A model generated the notes under the pieces. That model was given only the letters and a program-made list of their open reading frames with translations. It had not been told where the DNA came from and made no database searches. A stretch of DNA of 64,000 nucleotides from Vreelandella andesensis (GTDB taxonomy: Bacteria; Pseudomonadota; Gammaproteobacteria; Pseudomonadales; Halomonadaceae), in the NCBI RefSeq assembly GCF_003989795.1, contig NZ_RZHG01000008.1, positions 144,209 through 208,208 of the forward strand, in the 5' to 3' direction. Below are positions 33,773 to 44,246 of this stretch, piece after piece; positions within the stretch are counted from its first letter, which is position 1, and each line of letters opens with the position of its first letter. The translations under genes and the position numbers were made by a program.

Positions 33773-35615
33773 TTAAGAACCCTGCTCGGCCTGCATTGAT
33801 ATAGTCAAACGGCATACTCGCAAAGGTCACTGGGTCAAACTCCGTACCAAGCGCCGTGATGTAGGTCTTGTCGGTGACGTTTTCAAGCGTGGCACGCAAC
33901 GACCACATGGGTGCGAACTGCCAGCCAGCGCGCAAGTTAACAATGCCATAGCCCGGCAATTGCTGCTGGTTGGCTGCGTCATTGTAGCGATGGTTTTGTG
34001 CAATCCACGAGCCGCCCAACGTCAAGTCACCTACTTCTCGGTCGAGATCAAAACGCAGGCTATGGCTGGCACGGCGTGCGAGCTGAGTGCCGGTCTTACG
34101 ATCTTCAGGGTCGGTGTAAGTTAACGCAGCGGCTAACGTCCATTTATCTATTTCTACCCCGGCGGAAAGCTCAGCGCCGCGAATGCGCGCTTTATCGACA
34201 TTAACAGGGCGGAACGTTGCATCTAGCGCAATCAGGTCGTCCACATCGGTCTGATAAGCCGCGAAATCCCAGAACCAGTTGGTGTACTGTCCACGAATGC
34301 CCATTTCTACCGATTCAGATGTTTCCGCTTTCAGATCAGGGTTGCTGGAACCCACAAAAGGAAAATAAAGCTCGTTGAAGGTGGGGGCGCGAAAGGCCGT
34401 GCCGTAGCTCAATCGAGCCGTATGGTGCTCGTCTAGCGCGTAGCCAAGTGCTAGGCTGCCGGTTAGTTCGTCACCAAAAGCCTGATTATGGTCGTGGCGA
34501 AGGCTTAGCTGGGTTGTCAGCGGGGCAAAATCTAACAACCCTTGGGCAAACACGGCACGGTTGTAGCGGCGGTCTTCATCAAATGAAAGCCCCGATGTTT
34601 CACTGTCTCCTAGATCATCCTCAGCATATTCTGCGCCCAGCGATAGCTCATGATGACCTAGCGTCAAGGTATTCAGCCACTGCGCCGTTCGCGTTCGCGT
34701 CTCAAAAAGTGAGCTGTACGTTGGTGCAACGGTCTCACGCTCGTCCCTCGCTTCGCTCAGCGTGAAGCGGCTTGTCCACTGCTCGGTTACCGGCAACTCA
34801 GCATAAACGCCCGCTACTTGCTGAACAAAATCATCATTTGCTGGGCCGCTTGCATCAAATTCGGTGCTACCTTTCGCGCGCAGCGCCAGCACACCGACCT
34901 CGCCCCCTCCTTCAAAGGTATGCGAAAGCTGCACTAAACCGCTGGTATTGTCGTGACCTTTATCGTCACCCCCACGGCGAACCGGCTGGCCATCGGTATC
35001 GAAATAGCTACTGGCAAAACTATAACGGGTGCCGCCTTCTTTACCGCTAATACCGGCGCTCAGGCGCTGAGTATTAAACGAACCACTACCAACAGAAATG
35101 CGGGGTTGCGGGCCGTCTTCTTTCCCTTGAGGGGTAAACAGCTGAATAACCCCACCAATGGCATCAGCGCCGTAAAGGCTGCCGCGTGGGCCGCGCACGA
35201 TTTCGGCACGATCAAACATTCGTGGGTCAAGAAACTCCCAGGCAGGCGCACCGCTGGTCGCTGATTTCAGACGAATGCCGTCAATCATCAGTACGTTGGC
35301 GTTGCTGCCGGTACCGCGCATAAACAGGCTGCTCTGCTTACCAAAACTGCCGTTGCCAGTGATATCAACCCCCGGCTGGCCGCGCAGAAGGTCGGTTAAG
35401 CTAGTGGGGTCTTGGCGGCGAAACGTCGCTTCGTCCAGCACGGTTACCGAAGATAAGCTTTCGTTAGCCGTAAGCGGTGCAAGTGCTGCGGTAACGACAA
35501 CAGGATTTAACGTATTCGCAGTGGGCTGAACGCCTGACTGGGCTTGAACGGCCATAGGCAACGCGGCCATCGCAAACGCCGCCAGCGTAGCGGTGGAATG
35601 AAAACGGTAGGACAT
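33753..35615 (-). CDS. btuB: TonB-dependent vitamin B12 receptor
   Basis: This is a 620-residue outer-membrane receptor. A signal peptide ends near AVQAQ (about 26). The TonB box is NPVVVTA (about 37-43), the plug carries VRGPRGSLYGADAIGGVIQLFTP, and a 22-strand-type barrel follows. The last residues SVHFGQ place the aromatic third from the end, slightly unusual. It is the first gene after the cobalamin riboswitch and so is expected to be switched off by B12. Confidence 0.92.
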   Translation of the reverse strand: MSYRFHSTATLAAFAMAALPMAVQAQSGVQPTANTLNPVVVTAALAPLTANESLSSVTVLDEATFRRQDPTSLTDLLRGQPGVDITGNGSFGKQSSLFMRGTGSNANVLMIDGIRLKSATSGAPAWEFLDPRMFDRAEIVRGPRGSLYGADAIGGVIQLFTPQGKEDGPQPRISVGSGSFNTQRLSAGISGKEGGTRYSFASSYFDTDGQPVRRGGDDKGHDNTSGLVQLSHTFEGGGEVGVLALRAKGSTEFDASGPANDDFVQQVAGVYAELPVTEQWTSRFTLSEARDERETVAPTYSSLFETRTRTAQWLNTLTLGHHELSLGAEYAEDDLGDSETSGLSFDEDRRYNRAVFAQGLLDFAPLTTQLSLRHDHNQAFGDELTGSLALGYALDEHHTARLSYGTAFRAPTFNELYFPFVGSSNPDLKAETSESVEMGIRGQYTNWFWDFAAYQTDVDDLIALDATFRPVNVDKARIRGAELSAGVEIDKWTLAAALTYTDPEDRKTGTQLARRASHSLRFDLDREVGDLTLGGSWIAQNHRYNDAANQQQLPGYGIVNLRAGWQFAPMWSLRATLENVTDKTYITALGTEFDPVTFASMPFDYINAGRAGFLSVHFGQ

Positions 35616-35619
35616 GAAG

Positions 35620-35764
35620 AGTTCCCTTGCTCACTGTGCTCACCCGCACAGCGTGTTTTTTTGACCGAGAGGAAAAAAGCCAAGGGAAATCAGTGGCCTG
35701 AAAGCCACTAACATAGCCCTGAGCCGCCCTCCGCGTCTCGGTATGGAGTGGTTCTTTAGAACCA
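35620..35764 (-). promoter_or_regulatory. Expression platform of the btuB leader
   Basis: Between the riboswitch core and btuB three pairings can be drawn: GGTTCT/AGAACC (around 35752-35763), AGTGGC/GCCACT (around 35693-35710), and a long-range ACCGAGA/TCTCGGT that encloses the second. These could compete with one another or hide the ribosome binding site when cobalamin is bound. The pairing is seen; the mechanism is inferred. Confidence 0.5.
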
Positions 35765-35958
35765 TCACTCTTAGGCCGGTCTCCGGGCTGACGAGCGAAA
35801 GGCGTAAAACAAAGCCCATGCCTTTCCGAACGACTTCCTTCCCATGCGAAAGCACAGTGGCGTCTTTAGCCGTTCTTATCTCGATCACCGTTGCGGGGGC
35901 AGCGCTGGATTTACACAACTCATTTACACAGCTATGTTCACCAACTTCCCGTTTAACT
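35765..35958 (-). ncRNA. Cobalamin riboswitch
   Basis: The minus strand shows the conserved elements in order: CGGGAA near 35950, the B12-box GCGCTGCCCCCGCAACGG (about 35905-35888), GGGAAGGAAG near 35840, and AGCCCGGAGACCGGCCT (35789-35773). They precede btuB. A hairpin TGATGGTGG/CCACCATCA (35958-35978) lies just 5' of the core. The match to the family is strong by eye. Confidence 0.92.
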
Positions 35959-36288
35959 GATGGTGGCAACCACCATCAGCACCTGAGAGTGCGCGTAAGC
36001 TAGCAACTTGCTAAAAGGAGGTCAATTGGAAGAGGCGGTCAATTTTGCCGCGAGCCCTTCAACAGCTGCACCAGCCCATGCTTTACCTGCCAAATCTGTT
36101 CTGATTGGGCGGCTGCTATACTTGCGCTACAACTCGCTTTCATCCAATCGAGGAGCGGATTGCCTTTTTATCGTTGCTGTTCACGGAAGCATCAGCATTT
36201 ACGACGATAGTCGTTATTAATTAATGGGTAATAAAACTACAAATATGGTTTTTATTGCCGTAAAGTCTCTTACATCGACGAACAAATA

Positions 36289-36303
36289 TGTAAAATAACT
36301 ACA
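36289..36303. promoter_or_regulatory. HexR-type operator before edd
   Basis: TGTAAAATAACTACA matches the recalled HexR consensus TGTARTWWWAYTACA at 14 of 15 positions, 37 bases before the edd start. HexR represses central sugar genes until it binds KDPG. Confidence 0.75.
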
Positions 36304-36339
36304 AATTTGACTCACCGTCTCTATCCTGCAGAGGTCACT

Positions 36340-38229
36340 ATGCCGAGTTCAACACCCGCTACTTTAAATTCTACCGTCGCTGAAGTTACCCAACGCATTC
36401 GCGAGCGCTCTGCCGAGCGGCGTGCTCTTTATGAGCAACGCATGGCGAACCAGCACAAGCGTGGTGTGCATCGTGCTGAGCTATCCTGCGGTAACCTGGC
36501 CCACGGCTTTGCCGCCTGCAACCCGCGGGATAAGGGCGAACTTAAGCTGATGAACAGCGCCAACCTAGGGATCATCTCAGCCTACAACGACATGCTCTCG
36601 GCCCATCAGCCGTTTGAAACCTTCCCAGAAACCATCAAAGCCGCGGCCAGTGCAATGGGCTCCACCGCCCAGTTTGCCGGTGGTGTTCCCGCCATGTGCG
36701 ACGGCGTTACTCAGGGGCAACCGGGCATGGAACTGTCGCTGTTTTCCCGCGACGTGATTGCAATGGCTGCCGCGGTGGGGCTTTCCCACAACATGTTTGA
36801 TGCTGCCCTTTATCTGGGTGTATGCGACAAAATCATCCCTGGTTTATTTATCGCTGCTGCACGGTTTGGCCATCTACCGGCCATGTTCGTACCCGCCGGC
36901 CCAATGCCTAGCGGCCTGCCAAACAAAGAGAAAGCCCGCATTCGCCAGCTTTATGCTGAAGGCAAAGTAGGTCGCGATGAACTGCTCCAAGCGGAGTCTG
37001 ATTCCTATCACAGCCCTGGCACGTGTACCTTCTATGGCACTGCCAACTCGAACCAGCTAATGATGGAAGTGATGGGCCTTCACCTGCCGGGCACTTCGTT
37101 TGTGAACCCTGGCACGGAAATGCGCGAAGCGCTGACCCGTTACGCAACTGAGCAGGCTATTCGTAATACCGAACCTGGCGGCGACTACCGCCCTTTCTAC
37201 AAACAAATTGATGAACGCGCGATCGTCAACGCGGTGGTTGGCTTGCTAGCATCCGGTGGCTCCACCAACCACACGCTGCATTTGATTGCCATGGCGGCGG
37301 CTTCGGGTATCACGTTGAACTGGGATGACTTCACCGACCTTTCCGCCGTAACGCCCAGCCTGATGAAGGTGTACCCAAACGGCCAAGCGGATATTAACCA
37401 CTTCCAAGCGGCGGGCGGCATGAGCTACTTGTTCCGCGAACTACTGGGTGCGGGCTTGCTGCACGGTGATATTCCGACGGTATTCGGTACCGACCTCACG
37501 GCCTATACCCAAGAGCCGTTCTTGGAAAATGGCAAAGTAGTATGGCGCGAAGGCCCTGAAAACAGCCTGGACGAAGACGTGCTGCGTCCCGCAGCCTCCC
37601 CCTTTGCCCCGACGGGCGGCCTGACCGTTATGAAAGGCAATCTGGGACGCGGCGTGATCAAGGTGTCCGCCGTTGCCGACGAGCATCGCGTGGTCGAAGC
37701 GCCGGTCAAGATCTTCGAAGATCAGAACGAAATGAAAGCCGCGTTTGAATCTGGCGATCTGGACCGTGACGTGATTGTCGTCGTGCGCTTCCAAGGGCCA
37801 AAAGCTAACGGCATGCCGGAACTACATAAGCTAACGCCGTTCCTGGGCGTACTGCAGGACCGTGGCTTCAAAGTAGCACTGGTGACCGATGGACGTATGT
37901 CCGGCGCGTCGGGCAAAGTGCCCGCAGCGATTCATATCAGCCCTGAAGCACTGGACGGCGGCCCGCTATCGAAACTGCGCGATGGCGACATTATCCGCCT
38001 GGATGCCAACGCAGGCACGTTAGAAGCCAAAGTCAATGCAGCCACCTGGGCAGATCGCGAACGCGTAGTCGCAAGCCTGGACCACTATCACGTTGGCCTT
38101 GGCCGCGAACTGTTTAGCGGCTTTCGCCACTTGGCCATGCGCGGCGAAGAGGGCGCAGGCGTGTTTGGTGGTTTTGAAGCAGATGATCTCGCCCGCCAAC
38201 AGGGGCAAATTTCACAAGAGGATGCCTGA
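36340..38229 (+). CDS. edd: Phosphogluconate dehydratase
   Basis: This 629-residue iron-sulfur dehydratase converts 6-phosphogluconate to KDPG, the first dedicated Entner-Doudoroff step. The IlvD/Edd core is full length, with conserved cysteines in [11 protein letters not shown] and in [20 protein letters not shown] five bases before ATG 36340 decides the start over an upstream TTG. It leads the operon edd-glk-aldo/keto reductase-fructokinase and overlaps glk by one base. A HexR-type operator sits in its promoter region. Confidence 0.95.
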   Translation: MPSSTPATLNSTVAEVTQRIRERSAERRALYEQRMANQHKRGVHRAELSCGNLAHGFAACNPRDKGELKLMNSANLGIISAYNDMLSAHQPFETFPETIKAAASAMGSTAQFAGGVPAMCDGVTQGQPGMELSLFSRDVIAMAAAVGLSHNMFDAALYLGVCDKIIPGLFIAAARFGHLPAMFVPAGPMPSGLPNKEKARIRQLYAEGKVGRDELLQAESDSYHSPGTCTFYGTANSNQLMMEVMGLHLPGTSFVNPGTEMREALTRYATEQAIRNTEPGGDYRPFYKQIDERAIVNAVVGLLASGGSTNHTLHLIAMAAASGITLNWDDFTDLSAVTPSLMKVYPNGQADINHFQAAGGMSYLFRELLGAGLLHGDIPTVFGTDLTAYTQEPFLENGKVVWREGPENSLDEDVLRPAASPFAPTGGLTVMKGNLGRGVIKVSAVADEHRVVEAPVKIFEDQNEMKAAFESGDLDRDVIVVVRFQGPKANGMPELHKLTPFLGVLQDRGFKVALVTDGRMSGASGKVPAAIHISPEALDGGPLSKLRDGDIIRLDANAGTLEAKVNAATWADRERVVASLDHYHVGLGRELFSGFRHLAMRGEEGAGVFGGFEADDLARQQGQISQEDA

Positions 38230-39194
38230 TGCGACCGGCATTAATTGGTGATATTGGTGGCACCAATGCCCGCCTGGCGCTCGTCACGCCAGGCGAGGTA
38301 ACGCCCCACGATATTATTAATCTTCCCTGCGCTGACTACCCTGGCGTGATCGACGCAATCCAGGATTATCTGGAGCGCGTTGGGGCCACCGGTGAAAATG
38401 CACCGGTGGAAGCTTGTTTGGCATTTGCCTGTCCGGTTCACGCCGAGCGGGTCAAGATGACCAACAATCACTGGGATTTTATGAAAAGCGATGTTCAGCA
38501 AACGTTGAACCTGTCGCTGTTCAAGGTGATTAACGACTTTACTGCCCAGGCATTGGGTGTGCCCCATGTCGACACCGATAATTTGGTGGAAGTACAAGCA
38601 GGCGCAGCTCAGTCCCACTCTACCCGCCTGGTGATTGGCCCCGGCACAGGGTTAGGGGTTGCCGGCGTTTTCCCCAGCCAGCACGCCTGGATACCACTAC
38701 CCACCGAAGGTGGCCACGTAACGTTTGCCCCCACCGACAGCACCGAGCGTGCGCTGTTGGATGTCTTTCTGCAGCGCTACCAACGGGTTAGCGTTGAACG
38801 CATTTTATGTGGCCAGGGTCTTTTGGAGCTGTACCAGGCGCAGTGTGTGCTGAATGATCAAACGCCTAACTGTATGACGCCAGCAGAGGTTACCCAAGCC
38901 GCCAACCAGGGCGATGCAGTTGCCACCGCCACTCTACTGCGCTTTTTAAAAATTCTTGGCGATGTGTGCGGCGACGCAACCTTAACGATGGGAGCCAGAG
39001 GCGGTGTTTATCTCTGCGGTGGGATTCTACCGCGCCTGCTGGAATGGCTGCCCAAATCCGAACTGCGTGATAGCTTTGTGAACAAAGGCCGGATGGGCGC
39101 TTATAACGCCGATATTCCAGTATGGATCGTTACCCACCCGTGGACAGGGCTGCTAGGCGCTGCTGAAGCGCTGCATAACGAAGAAGTCTTTTAA
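38229..39194 (+). CDS. glk: Glucokinase
   Basis: This 321-residue cytoplasmic kinase phosphorylates glucose with ATP. It opens with GDIGGTNARLALV, the phosphate-binding motif of the Glk/ROK-like bacterial glucokinases, has GPGTGLGVAG at about 137-146, and ends with a typical GLLGAAEAL helix. Its start overlaps the edd stop (TGATG), so translation is coupled. Non-phosphorylated glucose released by the alpha-glucosidase in this window would be its substrate. Confidence 0.94.
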   Translation: MRPALIGDIGGTNARLALVTPGEVTPHDIINLPCADYPGVIDAIQDYLERVGATGENAPVEACLAFACPVHAERVKMTNNHWDFMKSDVQQTLNLSLFKVINDFTAQALGVPHVDTDNLVEVQAGAAQSHSTRLVIGPGTGLGVAGVFPSQHAWIPLPTEGGHVTFAPTDSTERALLDVFLQRYQRVSVERILCGQGLLELYQAQCVLNDQTPNCMTPAEVTQAANQGDAVATATLLRFLKILGDVCGDATLTMGARGGVYLCGGILPRLLEWLPKSELRDSFVNKGRMGAYNADIPVWIVTHPWTGLLGAAEALHNEEVF

Positions 39195-39210
39195 CTTATT
39201 AGGAATACCC

Positions 39211-40095
39211 ATGCCTGCTCACACCTTCGATGTGCCCTTTGTGCTCGGCATGATGCGCCTGCATGAAGCACCAGAAATGCACCAGACAACTCACCTTGCC
39301 GACTGGATCGAAGCCCGCATTGAGCAGGGGTTGCACTGGTTCGACCACGCCGACATTTACGGAAACGGTGTTTGCGAAACGCTATTTGGCCAAGCGCTGC
39401 GCGCCCGTCCTAACTTGGCTAAGCGGCTTCGCGTGGTGACAAAAGCGAGCATTGCCAACGACAACCCCGCCGTCAACGTCGGGAAGGCAAAGCACTGTTC
39501 AATAAAGCACTATAACGCCAGCCCTGCTTATTTAAACAAGGCGATTGATAACGCGCTGGAGCGCCTGGGTGTCGAGCGAATCGAGCACTTTTTAATTCAT
39601 CGCCCCGACTTATTAATGAACGCAGAAACCACTGGCCGCGTGCTGGATGATGCGATTGAGGCAGGCAAAATTGGCGCTGCGGGTATTTCCAACCATTTAC
39701 CGAGCCAGTGGCGCAGGCTGCAAAACGCCATGCACCACCCTTTACGCGCCAACCAAATCGAACTTTCCATTAGCCATAACGCCCCGCTGTTTGATGGCAG
39801 CTTTGATGACTTGTGCACCGACTGCCATTCGCCGATGGCCTGGTCACCACTGGCGGGCGGCAAGTTAATGCAAGGTGACGTAAGTAACGTCCTAAACCGT
39901 ATGGCAACCGAGCAAAATAGCACGCCCAATGCCCTAGCGCTGGCGTGGCTGCGCACACTACCTAATCGCCCCACGCCGGTGGTGGGCAGTGTAAAGCAAG
40001 AGCGCATTACCGAGATGCTCAACGGGCCTGAGGCCCTTCCAAGAGAGACATGGTACGCGTTGTTAGAAGCCGCGCGAGGCCACTGCGTCGCGTAA
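39211..40095 (+). CDS. Aldo/keto reductase (YdhF-like)
   Basis: This is a 294-residue NADPH-dependent oxidoreductase of the aldo/keto reductase family. The catalytic set is visible: Asp and Tyr in WFDHADIYGNG, Lys in VVTKASI, His in FLIHRPD. The nearest known relative is E. coli YdhF, whose substrate is not settled. Its place between glk and fructokinase suggests a sugar or sugar-derived aldehyde or ketose. It is an uncommon member of an Entner-Doudoroff operon. Confidence 0.85.
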   Translation: MPAHTFDVPFVLGMMRLHEAPEMHQTTHLADWIEARIEQGLHWFDHADIYGNGVCETLFGQALRARPNLAKRLRVVTKASIANDNPAVNVGKAKHCSIKHYNASPAYLNKAIDNALERLGVERIEHFLIHRPDLLMNAETTGRVLDDAIEAGKIGAAGISNHLPSQWRRLQNAMHHPLRANQIELSISHNAPLFDGSFDDLCTDCHSPMAWSPLAGGKLMQGDVSNVLNRMATEQNSTPNALALAWLRTLPNRPTPVVGSVKQERITEMLNGPEALPRETWYALLEAARGHCVA

Positions 40096-40131
40096 GCCCT
40101 TTTCAACATTAATAATGACAAGGATTAATTT

Positions 40132-41091
40132 ATGACGCCGGTGATTGCGTTTGGTGAAGCCCTGGTTGATATGCTGTCTAGCCGCTTAGGTGATGACACT
40201 GGGCAGGAAACATTTACGCCTTACGCGGGCGGCGCGCCTGCCAATGTCGCGGTTGCCTGCGCCCGGCTTAACGTGCCCAGCCAATTTTTAGGCATGGTTG
40301 GCGACGATACGTTTGGCCACTTTCTAATTCGCGAACTGAAAAGCCACGGCGTGGATACCCAGGGCGTGATGCTGACCAAAGAAGCACGCACAGCGTTGGC
40401 ATTTGTCTCCAGGGACACTAGCGGCGAGCGCACGTTTGATTTTTATCGACCACCGGCAGCCGACCTGCTTTACCGCCTGGAGCACCTGCCCCACGGCGTA
40501 TTTGAACAACCAGCGATTGTTCACTTGTGCAGCAATAGCTTGACCGATTCAGAAATTGCCGGCACAACCTTAGCCATTGCTTCTATGGCGAAGCGCGCGG
40601 GCTGTTTAGTGAGCGTGGATGCCAACCTACGCCACAATTTATGGGCCGAGGGGACAGCCGACCTTTGGCTAGTGACCGAGCTATTAGATAGCGCGGATCT
40701 CGTCAAGGTATCACTGGAGGAGCTTGATTATCTTCGTGGCGGACATTCTCAGGAAGCGTGGCTATCTGAGCGACTTGCCGCGGGAGTGAAAGTGATTGTA
40801 ATCACCGACGGCCCCAACAATGTCGTGCTGAAAGGCGTCGGTATTGATCAAACCGTCATTCCACCCCAGGTTAACGCCGTCGATACAACAGCGGGTGGCG
40901 ATGCCTTTATTGGTGGGTTGCTAGCGGAACTTTCCCAGCATGGAATTGATGAGAACTGGCATCAAGATAGTGCCTTTCTTACCCGCGCAGTGGATATTGC
41001 CTGCCGCTGTGGCGCTCATGCCGTGACACGCCCCGGGGCCTATGCCGCACTGCCGACCCATAGCGATATTGACGCTCTGCGTAATGCGTAA
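40132..41091 (+). CDS. PfkB-family sugar kinase, probable fructokinase
   Basis: This is a 319-residue ribokinase-family enzyme. GGAPANVAVACARL near residue 33 is the N-terminal PfkB signature and DTTAGGDAFIGGLLA near 250 carries the catalytic Asp (usual GAGD, here GGD). The sequence looks most like bacterial fructokinases. It closes the edd operon. Together with glucokinase it would handle the two halves of sucrose, which fits the ScrY-like porin nearby. Confidence 0.85.
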   Translation: MTPVIAFGEALVDMLSSRLGDDTGQETFTPYAGGAPANVAVACARLNVPSQFLGMVGDDTFGHFLIRELKSHGVDTQGVMLTKEARTALAFVSRDTSGERTFDFYRPPAADLLYRLEHLPHGVFEQPAIVHLCSNSLTDSEIAGTTLAIASMAKRAGCLVSVDANLRHNLWAEGTADLWLVTELLDSADLVKVSLEELDYLRGGHSQEAWLSERLAAGVKVIVITDGPNNVVLKGVGIDQTVIPPQVNAVDTTAGGDAFIGGLLAELSQHGIDENWHQDSAFLTRAVDIACRCGAHAVTRPGAYAALPTHSDIDALRNA

Positions 41092-41157
41092 GATTTGCTG
41101 CTAATCGCTGCGAGTTATTACATATCCTTTACCTTTTCAGCGAGCCACACCATTAAA

Positions 41158-41190
41158 CAAAAAAGCCCGAGCATGGCAATATGCTCGGGC
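41158..41190 (-). terminator. Terminator of the zwf-pgl-eda operon
   Basis: Perfect ten-base arms GCCCGAGCAT (41165-41174) and ATGCTCGGGC (41181-41190) close a six-base loop. On the minus strand they are followed by TTTTTTG. The stem may also help end the convergent edd operon. Confidence 0.9.
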
Positions 41191-41265
41191 AAATCACTTA
41201 CTCACATGTTCCGATATCAGTGAGGCAAGTAACGAGAGTGCTCGTGTCGATTTACATCGTATTCG

Positions 41266-41928
41266 TTAGTGGTGAAAACGCTCGGCGGCCTGACGGGCCA
41301 ACTCGCGAATACCGTCCCAATCTTCCGCTTCGACCATGGCTTTCGGCGTTAACCAAGAACCACCCACACACATCACGTTAGGCAGTGAAAGGTAGGTTTC
41401 AGCGTTATCGACAGTAATGCCACCGGTGGGACAAAAACGTGCTTCAGGAATCGGCGCACCGAAGGCTTTAAGCGCTTTTGCACCACCACTGGATTCAGCC
41501 GGGAAGAACTTGAAGCGCCGATAGCCGTACTGCCAGCCGGTCATCAGCTCAGAAATGGTCGATACGCCGGGTAACATCGGTACCGGGCTTTCTACGCCAT
41601 AGCGATAAAGCGCCTCTGTCGCGCCGGGTGTCACCACAAAATCAGCGCCTATCTGCTCAGCTTGGCGGTATTGCGCAGGCGTTAACACAGTACCTACACC
41701 AATGCTGGCACCCGGCAGCGCTTCTTTCATGCGCTTGATGGCTTCCAGCGCGCAATCGGTGCGCAAGGTAATTTCCAGAACAGTTAAGCCACCTTCGACT
41801 AAAGCACGACCCAGCGGTACCGCATCTTCAAGACGGTCAATGGTAATAACCGGAATGACCTCAGCTTTTAAGCAAATACTGTCTAGCTCGGCAGTGCGCG
41901 TTGAGGGTAGCTGTTTATCGATTGTCAT
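41266..41928 (-). CDS. eda: KDPG aldolase
   Basis: This 220-residue class I aldolase splits 2-keto-3-deoxy-6-phosphogluconate into pyruvate and glyceraldehyde 3-phosphate. The Schiff-base lysine is Lys140 in RFKFFPAE, and Glu52 in LEITLRT is the expected general acid/base. It is last in the operon zwf-pgl-eda, so all steps from glucose 6-phosphate except Edd are made from one message on this strand. Confidence 0.95.
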   Translation of the reverse strand: MTIDKQLPSTRTAELDSICLKAEVIPVITIDRLEDAVPLGRALVEGGLTVLEITLRTDCALEAIKRMKEALPGASIGVGTVLTPAQYRQAEQIGADFVVTPGATEALYRYGVESPVPMLPGVSTISELMTGWQYGYRRFKFFPAESSGGAKALKAFGAPIPEARFCPTGGITVDNAETYLSLPNVMCVGGSWLTPKAMVEAEDWDGIRELARQAAERFHH

Positions 41929-41984
41929 CAGTGAGTCTCCAAGCAGTTTTTATTGGCAAACGCTTTATTGGCGAAAGCCAAGCG

Positions 41985-42650
41985 TTACGGCGCCCAGTAA
42001 ATCGCTAACGGGCAAGATAAAAACGCGCGAATTGGCAGCTTTAGGACGTCATCGCCTTGCATGGCGTTTGCCAATACGCTGCGCTTATCATCGCCGGTAA
42101 TATGCAAAATATGCCGATGCGCCTGATGAAGGCGGCCAGCTGAGAACGTGATACGCGGCTGTGGTTGACTAGGCGTGCGAACAGCGACTAGCGGCTCATC
42201 GGTGGAAAGTGCCAAACCAAGCTCTAGGCTATCGGGGAACAACGACGCCGTGTGGCCATCGCCTCCCATCCCCAAGATCACTACGCTGGCTGGCCAAGGC
42301 AAAGATGCCGTGCGCTTGGCAACTTCTTCAACGCCCTCTTCCGGGGTCGAGGCATCAGAGGTCAGCGGTACAAAGTTGGCGTTCGCAGCCGCGCCTTGAA
42401 GCAGGTTCTCGCGCACCAATCTGGCATTGCTATCATTGCTTTGCTCATCTACCCAGCGCTCGTCAGCCAGGGTGATATCGATGCGCTCCCAAGGCAGCGA
42501 TTTGGTTGCCAGGGCTTTAAAAAAGGGCACCGGGGTAGAGCCACCCGATACGACTAACAATGCGCGCTCTTGGCGGCTCAAGTCATCAACCAATGCCTGA
42601 AAGACCGCTTCTGCCAGCTGTTCTGCTAGCGCTTGACGTGCTCCGCTCAT
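41985..42650 (-). CDS. pgl: 6-phosphogluconolactonase
   Basis: This 221-residue DevB-type enzyme hydrolyses 6-phosphogluconolactone. VVSGGSTP near residue 35 and the GDGHTASLFPDS block are family signatures. The start is ATG 42650, one base after the zwf stop, with GAGG nine bases upstream; ten extra in-frame residues overlapping zwf are not needed. It sits between zwf and eda. Confidence 0.93.
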   Translation of the reverse strand: MSGARQALAEQLAEAVFQALVDDLSRQERALLVVSGGSTPVPFFKALATKSLPWERIDITLADERWVDEQSNDSNARLVRENLLQGAAANANFVPLTSDASTPEEGVEEVAKRTASLPWPASVVILGMGGDGHTASLFPDSLELGLALSTDEPLVAVRTPSQPQPRITFSAGRLHQAHRHILHITGDDKRSVLANAMQGDDVLKLPIRAFLSCPLAIYWAP

Positions 42651-42651
42651 A

Positions 42652-44145
42652 TCAATAATCCTCGTACCAACTACGGCCATCTTGGGTAATCATGGCGATG
42701 GAGGCCACCGGCCCCCAGGAGCCTGCCGGGTAACGACGCGGCGGTGTTTCACGCGTCTTCCAACCGTCGATGAGTTGGTCGCACCACCGCCATGCGTGCT
42801 CGACTTCGTCGCGGCGCACAAACAGATACTGTTGGCCTTTCATAACTTCCAGCAACAGACGCTCGTAGGCATCGGGGATACGCGATTTGGGAAACGCGCT
42901 ATTAAAATCCAGGTGCAGCGGGCCAGGACGCAAGCGCATACCCTTATCCAAGCCGCTGTCTTTCGTCAGCACCTGAAGCGCAATACCTTCATCCGGCTGC
43001 AGACGAATGATCAGCTTGTTAGACGCAATTCCCCGCTGGTCAGGATCAAAAATATAGTGCGGCTGCTGACGGAAGTGGATCACGATCTGGGACAGCTTTT
43101 CAGGCATCCGTTTACCGGTACGCAAGTAGAACGGAACGCCCGCCCAACGCCAGTTAGAAACCTCGGTTTTCATTGCCACAAATGTTTCGGTCTGGCTTTG
43201 GGTATTCGCACCCTCTTCCTCCAGGTAGCCTGGTACCGGCTGTCCATCATTGGTGCCCGCGGTGTATTGGCCACGCACCACATCACGACCTAGCGCTTCA
43301 CCTGCGAAAGGCTTTAAAGCTTTAAGCACTTTTACTTTTTCATCACGAATGGCATCGGCATCTAAGTTGGAAGGCGGGTCCATGGCGATCAAACAAAGCA
43401 ACTGCAGCAAGTGGTTTTGCACCATATCGCGCAGCTGCCCCGCATCGTCGAAGTAACCCCAGCGCCCTTCAATGCCGACTTTTTCCGCAACGGTAATTTC
43501 TACATGGGAAATATTATTCTGATTCCATTGCGTTCCGAAAAGCGGATTAGCAAAGCGCAGCGCAATCAGATTTTGTACGGTTTCTTTACCCAAGTAATGA
43601 TCAATACGGTAAATACGTGACTCGGGAAAAACCGCGCCAATAGCATCGTTGATCTCTTCTGAGGAGGCTAAATCGTGGCCAATCGGCTTCTCGACGACCA
43701 CCCGCGTTTGCTCATCCAGGCTGCCACTTGCCTCAAGGTGGCGGCAAATATCGCCATAGATCATTGCGGCAACCGATAAATAGACGACCATCGGGCGGTC
43801 AGAGCCTTCGCGCCATTCGCGTACTTGTTCAAAGCCCTCGATTTTTGTGAAATCTAGCTGCAAATAGTCAAGTCGATTTAAAAAGCGCTCGAGGCTCTCT
43901 TTATCTTGTTCCTCTTTTTTCAGCCGCTTTTGCAACGCGCCGCTGACTAACTGACGAAATGCAGCGGTGTCGTGCGCTTGGCGCGCCAGCCCCATAATCC
44001 GCGTGCTTTTGGGCATTAAGCCCTCACGGTCAAGGTGATATAGCGCAGGAAATAGCTTGCGCATCGCAAGATCGCCCAGCGCCCCAAACAACGCTAAATC
44101 AATAGCGTGATTCTGATCGCCCAGCGAGGAATGTGACTGGCTCAT
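42652..44145 (-). CDS. zwf: Glucose-6-phosphate 1-dehydrogenase
   Basis: This 497-residue NAD(P)-dependent enzyme oxidises glucose 6-phosphate to the lactone. The coenzyme motif [11 protein letters not shown] is at about 21-31 and the active-site RIDHYLGKE block at about 180-188. It is first in zwf-pgl-eda. Two HexR-type operators lie 30-100 bases upstream, so it should be induced when KDPG accumulates. Confidence 0.96.
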   Translation of the reverse strand: MSQSHSSLGDQNHAIDLALFGALGDLAMRKLFPALYHLDREGLMPKSTRIMGLARQAHDTAAFRQLVSGALQKRLKKEEQDKESLERFLNRLDYLQLDFTKIEGFEQVREWREGSDRPMVVYLSVAAMIYGDICRHLEASGSLDEQTRVVVEKPIGHDLASSEEINDAIGAVFPESRIYRIDHYLGKETVQNLIALRFANPLFGTQWNQNNISHVEITVAEKVGIEGRWGYFDDAGQLRDMVQNHLLQLLCLIAMDPPSNLDADAIRDEKVKVLKALKPFAGEALGRDVVRGQYTAGTNDGQPVPGYLEEEGANTQSQTETFVAMKTEVSNWRWAGVPFYLRTGKRMPEKLSQIVIHFRQQPHYIFDPDQRGIASNKLIIRLQPDEGIALQVLTKDSGLDKGMRLRPGPLHLDFNSAFPKSRIPDAYERLLLEVMKGQQYLFVRRDEVEHAWRWCDQLIDGWKTRETPPRRYPAGSWGPVASIAMITQDGRSWYEDY

Positions 44146-44176
44146 CTTAGCTCCTATTTATAATTAGACGACCTAA

Positions 44177-44191
44177 TGTAGTTAGATTACC
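44177..44191. promoter_or_regulatory. HexR-type operator, zwf proximal
   Basis: TGTAGTTAGATTACC matches the recalled HexR consensus except at the last base. It lies 32 bases upstream of the zwf start. Confidence 0.65.
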
Positions 44192-44231
44192 TAAAATTTA
44201 TCTGATACAGGGCATTATGCGCAACATTTAA

Positions 44232-44246
44232 TGTAATTTTACTACA
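44232..44246. promoter_or_regulatory. HexR-type operator, zwf distal
   Basis: TGTAATTTTACTACA is a perfect match to TGTARTWWWAYTACA, 87 bases upstream of zwf. Its centre is 55 bases from the proximal site, near five helical turns. Confidence 0.8.

Noticed and set aside
35981..36000. CTGAGA word suggestive of a TPP riboswitch
   Set aside because: No other conserved TPP elements are present and the region belongs to the cobalamin leader.
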